Source: Gonocerus acuteangulatus
Taxonomy: Eukaryota > Arthropoda > Insecta > Hemiptera > Coreidae
Assembly (NCBI GenBank): GCA_946811695.1
Contig: OX328126.1
Location: forward strand, 80,544,214 to 80,608,213
Direction of reading: 5' to 3'
DNA length: 64,000 nt
Under the pieces are notes generated by a model. It saw nothing but the letters and a program-made list of their open reading frames with translations. It searched no databases and was not told the DNA's origin. Of the stretch, positions 61,201-64,000 are shown one piece after another; the first letter of the stretch is position 1; every line of letters begins with the position of its first letter. The position numbers and the translations under genes were made by a program.

Positions 61201-64000
61201 GGTATGTGTAGTAGGTAGGTAGCTATCTGTATTTAGTAGGCAGGTATGTGTAGTAGGTAGGTAGCTATCTGTATTTAGTAGGCAGGTATGTGTAGTAGGT
61301 AGGTATGTGTAGTAGGCAGGTATGAGTAGTAGGCAGGTAGCTATCTGTATTTAGTAGGCAGGTATGTGTAGTAGGTAGGTAGCTATCTGTATTTAGTAGG
61401 CAGGTAGGAGTAGTAGGTAGGTAGCTATCTGTATTTAGTAGGCAGGTATGTGTAGTAGGTAGGTAGCTATCTGTATTTAGTAGGCAGGTATGAGTAGTAG
61501 GTAGGTAGCTATCTGTATTTAGTAGGCAGGTATGAGTAGTAGGTAGGTAGCTATCTGTATTTAGTAGGCAGGTATGTGTAGTAGGTAGGTAGCTATCTGT
61601 ATTTAGTAGGCAGGTATGAGTAGTAGGTAGGTAGCTATCTGTATTTAGTAGGCAGGTATGTGTAGTAGGTAGGTAGCTATCTGTATTTAGTAGGCAGGTA
61701 TGTGTAGTAGGTAGGTAGCTATCTGTATTTAGTAGGCAGGTATGTGTAGTAGGTAGGTATGTGTAGTAGGCAGGTATGAGTAGTAGGCAGGTAGCTATCT
61801 GTATTTAGTAGGCAGGTATGTGTAGTAGGTAGGTAGCTATCTGTATTTAGTAGGCAGGTATGAGTAGTAGGTAGGTAGCTATCTGTATTTAGTAGGCAGG
61901 TATGTGTAGTAGGTGGGTAGCTATCTGTATTTAGTAGGCAAGTATGTGTAGTAGGTAGGTAGCTATCTGTATTTAGTAGGCAGGTATGTGTAGTAGGCAG
62001 GTAGCTATCTGTATTTAGTAGGCAGGTATGTGTAGTAGGTAGGTAGCTTTCTGTATTTAGTAGGCAGGTATGTGTAGTAGGTAGGTAGCTATCTGTATTT
62101 AGTAGGCAGGTATGTGTAGTAGGTAGGTAGCTATCTGTATTTAGTAGGCAGGTATGTGTAGTAGGCAGGTAGCTATCTGTATTTAGTAGGCAGGTATGTG
62201 TAGTAGGTAGGTATGTGTAGTAGGCAGGTATGTGTAGTAGGCAGGTAGCTATCTGTATTTAGTAGGCAGGTATGTGTAGTAGGTAGGTAGCTATTTGTAT
62301 TTAGTAGGCAGGTATGTGTAGTAGGTAGGTAGCTATCTGTATTTAGTAGGCAGGTATGTGTAGTAGGTAGGTAGCTATCTGTATTTAGTAGGCAGGTATG
62401 TGTAGTAGGCAGGTAGCTATCTGTATTTAGTAGGCAGGTATGTGTAGTAGGCAGGTAGCTATCTGTATTTAGTAGGCAGGTATGTGTAGTAGGTAGGTAT
62501 GTGTAGTAGGCAGGTATGTGTAGTAGGCAGGTAGCTATCTGTATTTAGTAGGCAGGTATGTGTAGTAGGTAGGTAGCTATCTGTATTTAGTAGGCAGGTA
62601 TGTGTAGTAGGTAGGTAGCTATCTGTATTTAGTAGGCAGGTATGTGTAGTAGGTAGGTAGCTATCTGTATTTAGTAGGCAGGTATGTGTAGTAGGTAGGT
62701 AGCTATCTGTATTTAGTAGGCAGGTATGTGTAGTAGGTAGGTATGTGTAGTAGGTAGGTATGTGTAGTAGGTAGGTATGTGTAGTAGGGAGGTATGTGTA
62801 GTAGGTAGGTATGTGTAGTAGGTAGGTATGTGTAGTAGGTAGGTATGTGTAGTAGGTAGGTATGTGTAGTAGGCAGGTATGTGTAGTAGGCAGGTAGCTA
62901 TCTGTATTTAGTAGGCAGGTATGTGTAGTAGGTAGGTAGCTATCTGTATTTAGTAGGCAGGTATGTGTAGTAGGTAGGTAGCTATCTGTATTTAGTAGGC
63001 AGGTATGTGTAGTAGGTAGGTAGCTATCTGTATTTAGTAGGCAGGTATGTGTAGTAGGTAGGTAGCTATCTGTATTTAGTAGGCAGGTATGTGTAGTAGG
63101 GAGGTATGTGTAGTAGGTAGGTAGCTATCTGTATTTAGTAGGCAGGTATGTGTAGTAGGTAGGTAGCTATCTGTATTTAGTAGGCAGGTATGTGTAGTAG
63201 GTAGGAAGCTATCTGTATTTAGTAGGCAGGTATGTGTAGTAGGTAGGTAGCTATCTGTATTTAGTAGGCAGGTATGTGTAGTAGGTAGGTAGCTATCTGT
63301 ATTTAGTAGGCAGGTATGTGTAGTAGGTAGGTAGCTATCTGTATTTAGTAGGCAGGTATGTGTAGTAGGTAGGTAGCTATCTGTATTTAGTAGGCAGGTA
63401 TGTGTAGTAGGTAGGTAGCTATCTGTATTTAGTAGGCAGGTATGAGTAGTAGGTAGGTAGCTATCTGTATTTAGTAGGCAGGTATGTGTAGTAGGTAGGT
63501 AGCTATCTGTATTTAGTAGGCAGGTATGTGTAGTAGGTAGGTAGCTATCTGTATTTAGTAGGCAGGTATGTGTAGTAGGTAGGAAGCTATCTGTATTTAG
63601 TAGGCAGGTATGTGTAGTAGGTAGGTAGCTATCTGTATTTAGTAGGCAGGTATGTGTAGTAGGTAGGTAGCTATCTGTATTTAGTAGGCAGGTATGTGTA
63701 GTAGGTAGGTAGCTATCTGTATTTAGTAGGCAGGTATGTGTAGTAGGCAGGTAGCTATCTGTATTTAGTAGGCATGTATGTGTAGTAGGTAGGTATGTGT
63801 AGTAGGCAGGTATGTGTAGTAGGCAGGTAGCTATCTGTATTTAGTAGGCAGGTATGTGTAGTAGGTAGGTAGCTATCTGTATTTAGTAGGCAGGTATGTG
63901 TAGTAGGTAGGTAGCTATCTGTATTTAGTAGGCAGGTATGTGTAGTAGGTAGGTAGCTATCTGTATTTAGTAGGCAGGTATGTGTAGTAGGCAGGTAGCT
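58291..64000. repeat. 42-bp minisatellite, runs off the right edge
   Basis: The unit AGTAGGCAGGTATGTGTAGT plus AGGTAGGTAGCTATCTGTATTT (42 bp) is repeated about 130 times without unrelated interruption. Variants include TAGGAGTAG and TATGAGTAG, and inserted 16-bp subunits of the form AGGTATGTGTAGTAGG. A 1952-bp offset aligns variant patterns (for example CAGGTAGGAG at 59449 and 61401, and GGTATGAGTAGTAGGCAGG at 59821 and 61773). The plus strand is G-rich with little C. Confidence 0.97.

Noticed and set aside
58291..64000. Open minus-strand frame across 42-bp units (14 codons without stop)
   Set aside because: The frame lacks an ATG and is shifted by each 16-bp insertion variant; an arithmetic property of the unit.

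Overview
The window is a stretch of AT-rich, repeat-laden animal nuclear genome, most likely arthropod and probably insect. The evidence is two intron-containing host genes of metazoan type (TMCO1 and FOXRED1) with GT-AG introns, tRNA-derived SINEs with target-site duplications, piggyBac and Ty3/gypsy elements, LINE relics and long minisatellites. No prokaryotic gene organisation is present.

Layout. About 1-8.7 kb is a decayed Polinton/adintovirus-type endogenous element. Its minus strand carries a major capsid protein (running off the left edge), a 42-residue overlapping ORF, a probable penton-like minor capsid protein, a frameshifted adenain-like protease, a phospholipase-A2-domain virion protein, a Trp/Gln-repeat protein and two paralogous spliced genes of unknown function (3714-4358 and 7170-7712). 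A short DNA polymerase B relic lies on the plus strand. Between these are locally duplicated, CRE-rich and fold-back sequences.

9.5-19.4 kb holds a piggyBac relic and then an 8.46-kb piggyBac element with 17-bp terminal inverted repeats, inserted in a 127-bp tandem repeat. The element is swollen by a ~5.8-kb minisatellite that arose from the transposase's own coding sequence. 22.4-30.2 kb holds copies of a non-autonomous repeat family and a 6.4-kb Ty3/gypsy retrotransposon with nearly identical LTRs. The retrotransposon's integrase is interrupted by one of those non-autonomous elements. 31-33.9 kb holds a relic of a LINE with an R2-type endonuclease and a fold-back element.

34.2-53.9 kb is the host-gene part. 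TMCO1 (plus strand, 5 coding exons, 183 aa, ER calcium-leak/translocon protein) and FOXRED1 (minus strand, 9 coding exons, 485 aa, mitochondrial complex I assembly flavoprotein) converge, with 91 bp between their stop codons. Their introns are packed with SINEs, fold-back elements, a 5'-truncated I-type LINE and a tandem repeat bearing abutted splice-site-like motifs. 54-58.3 kb is intergenic repeat sequence. From 58,291 to the right edge runs a 42-bp minisatellite with higher-order structure.

Working together: the host genes are independent housekeeping genes. The left cluster reads as virion-morphogenesis genes (capsid, penton, maturation protease, membrane-breaching PLA2), now broken. Everything else is mobile or satellite DNA, and the nesting order gives relative ages: the family that interrupts the retrotransposon must have moved after the retrotransposon inserted.
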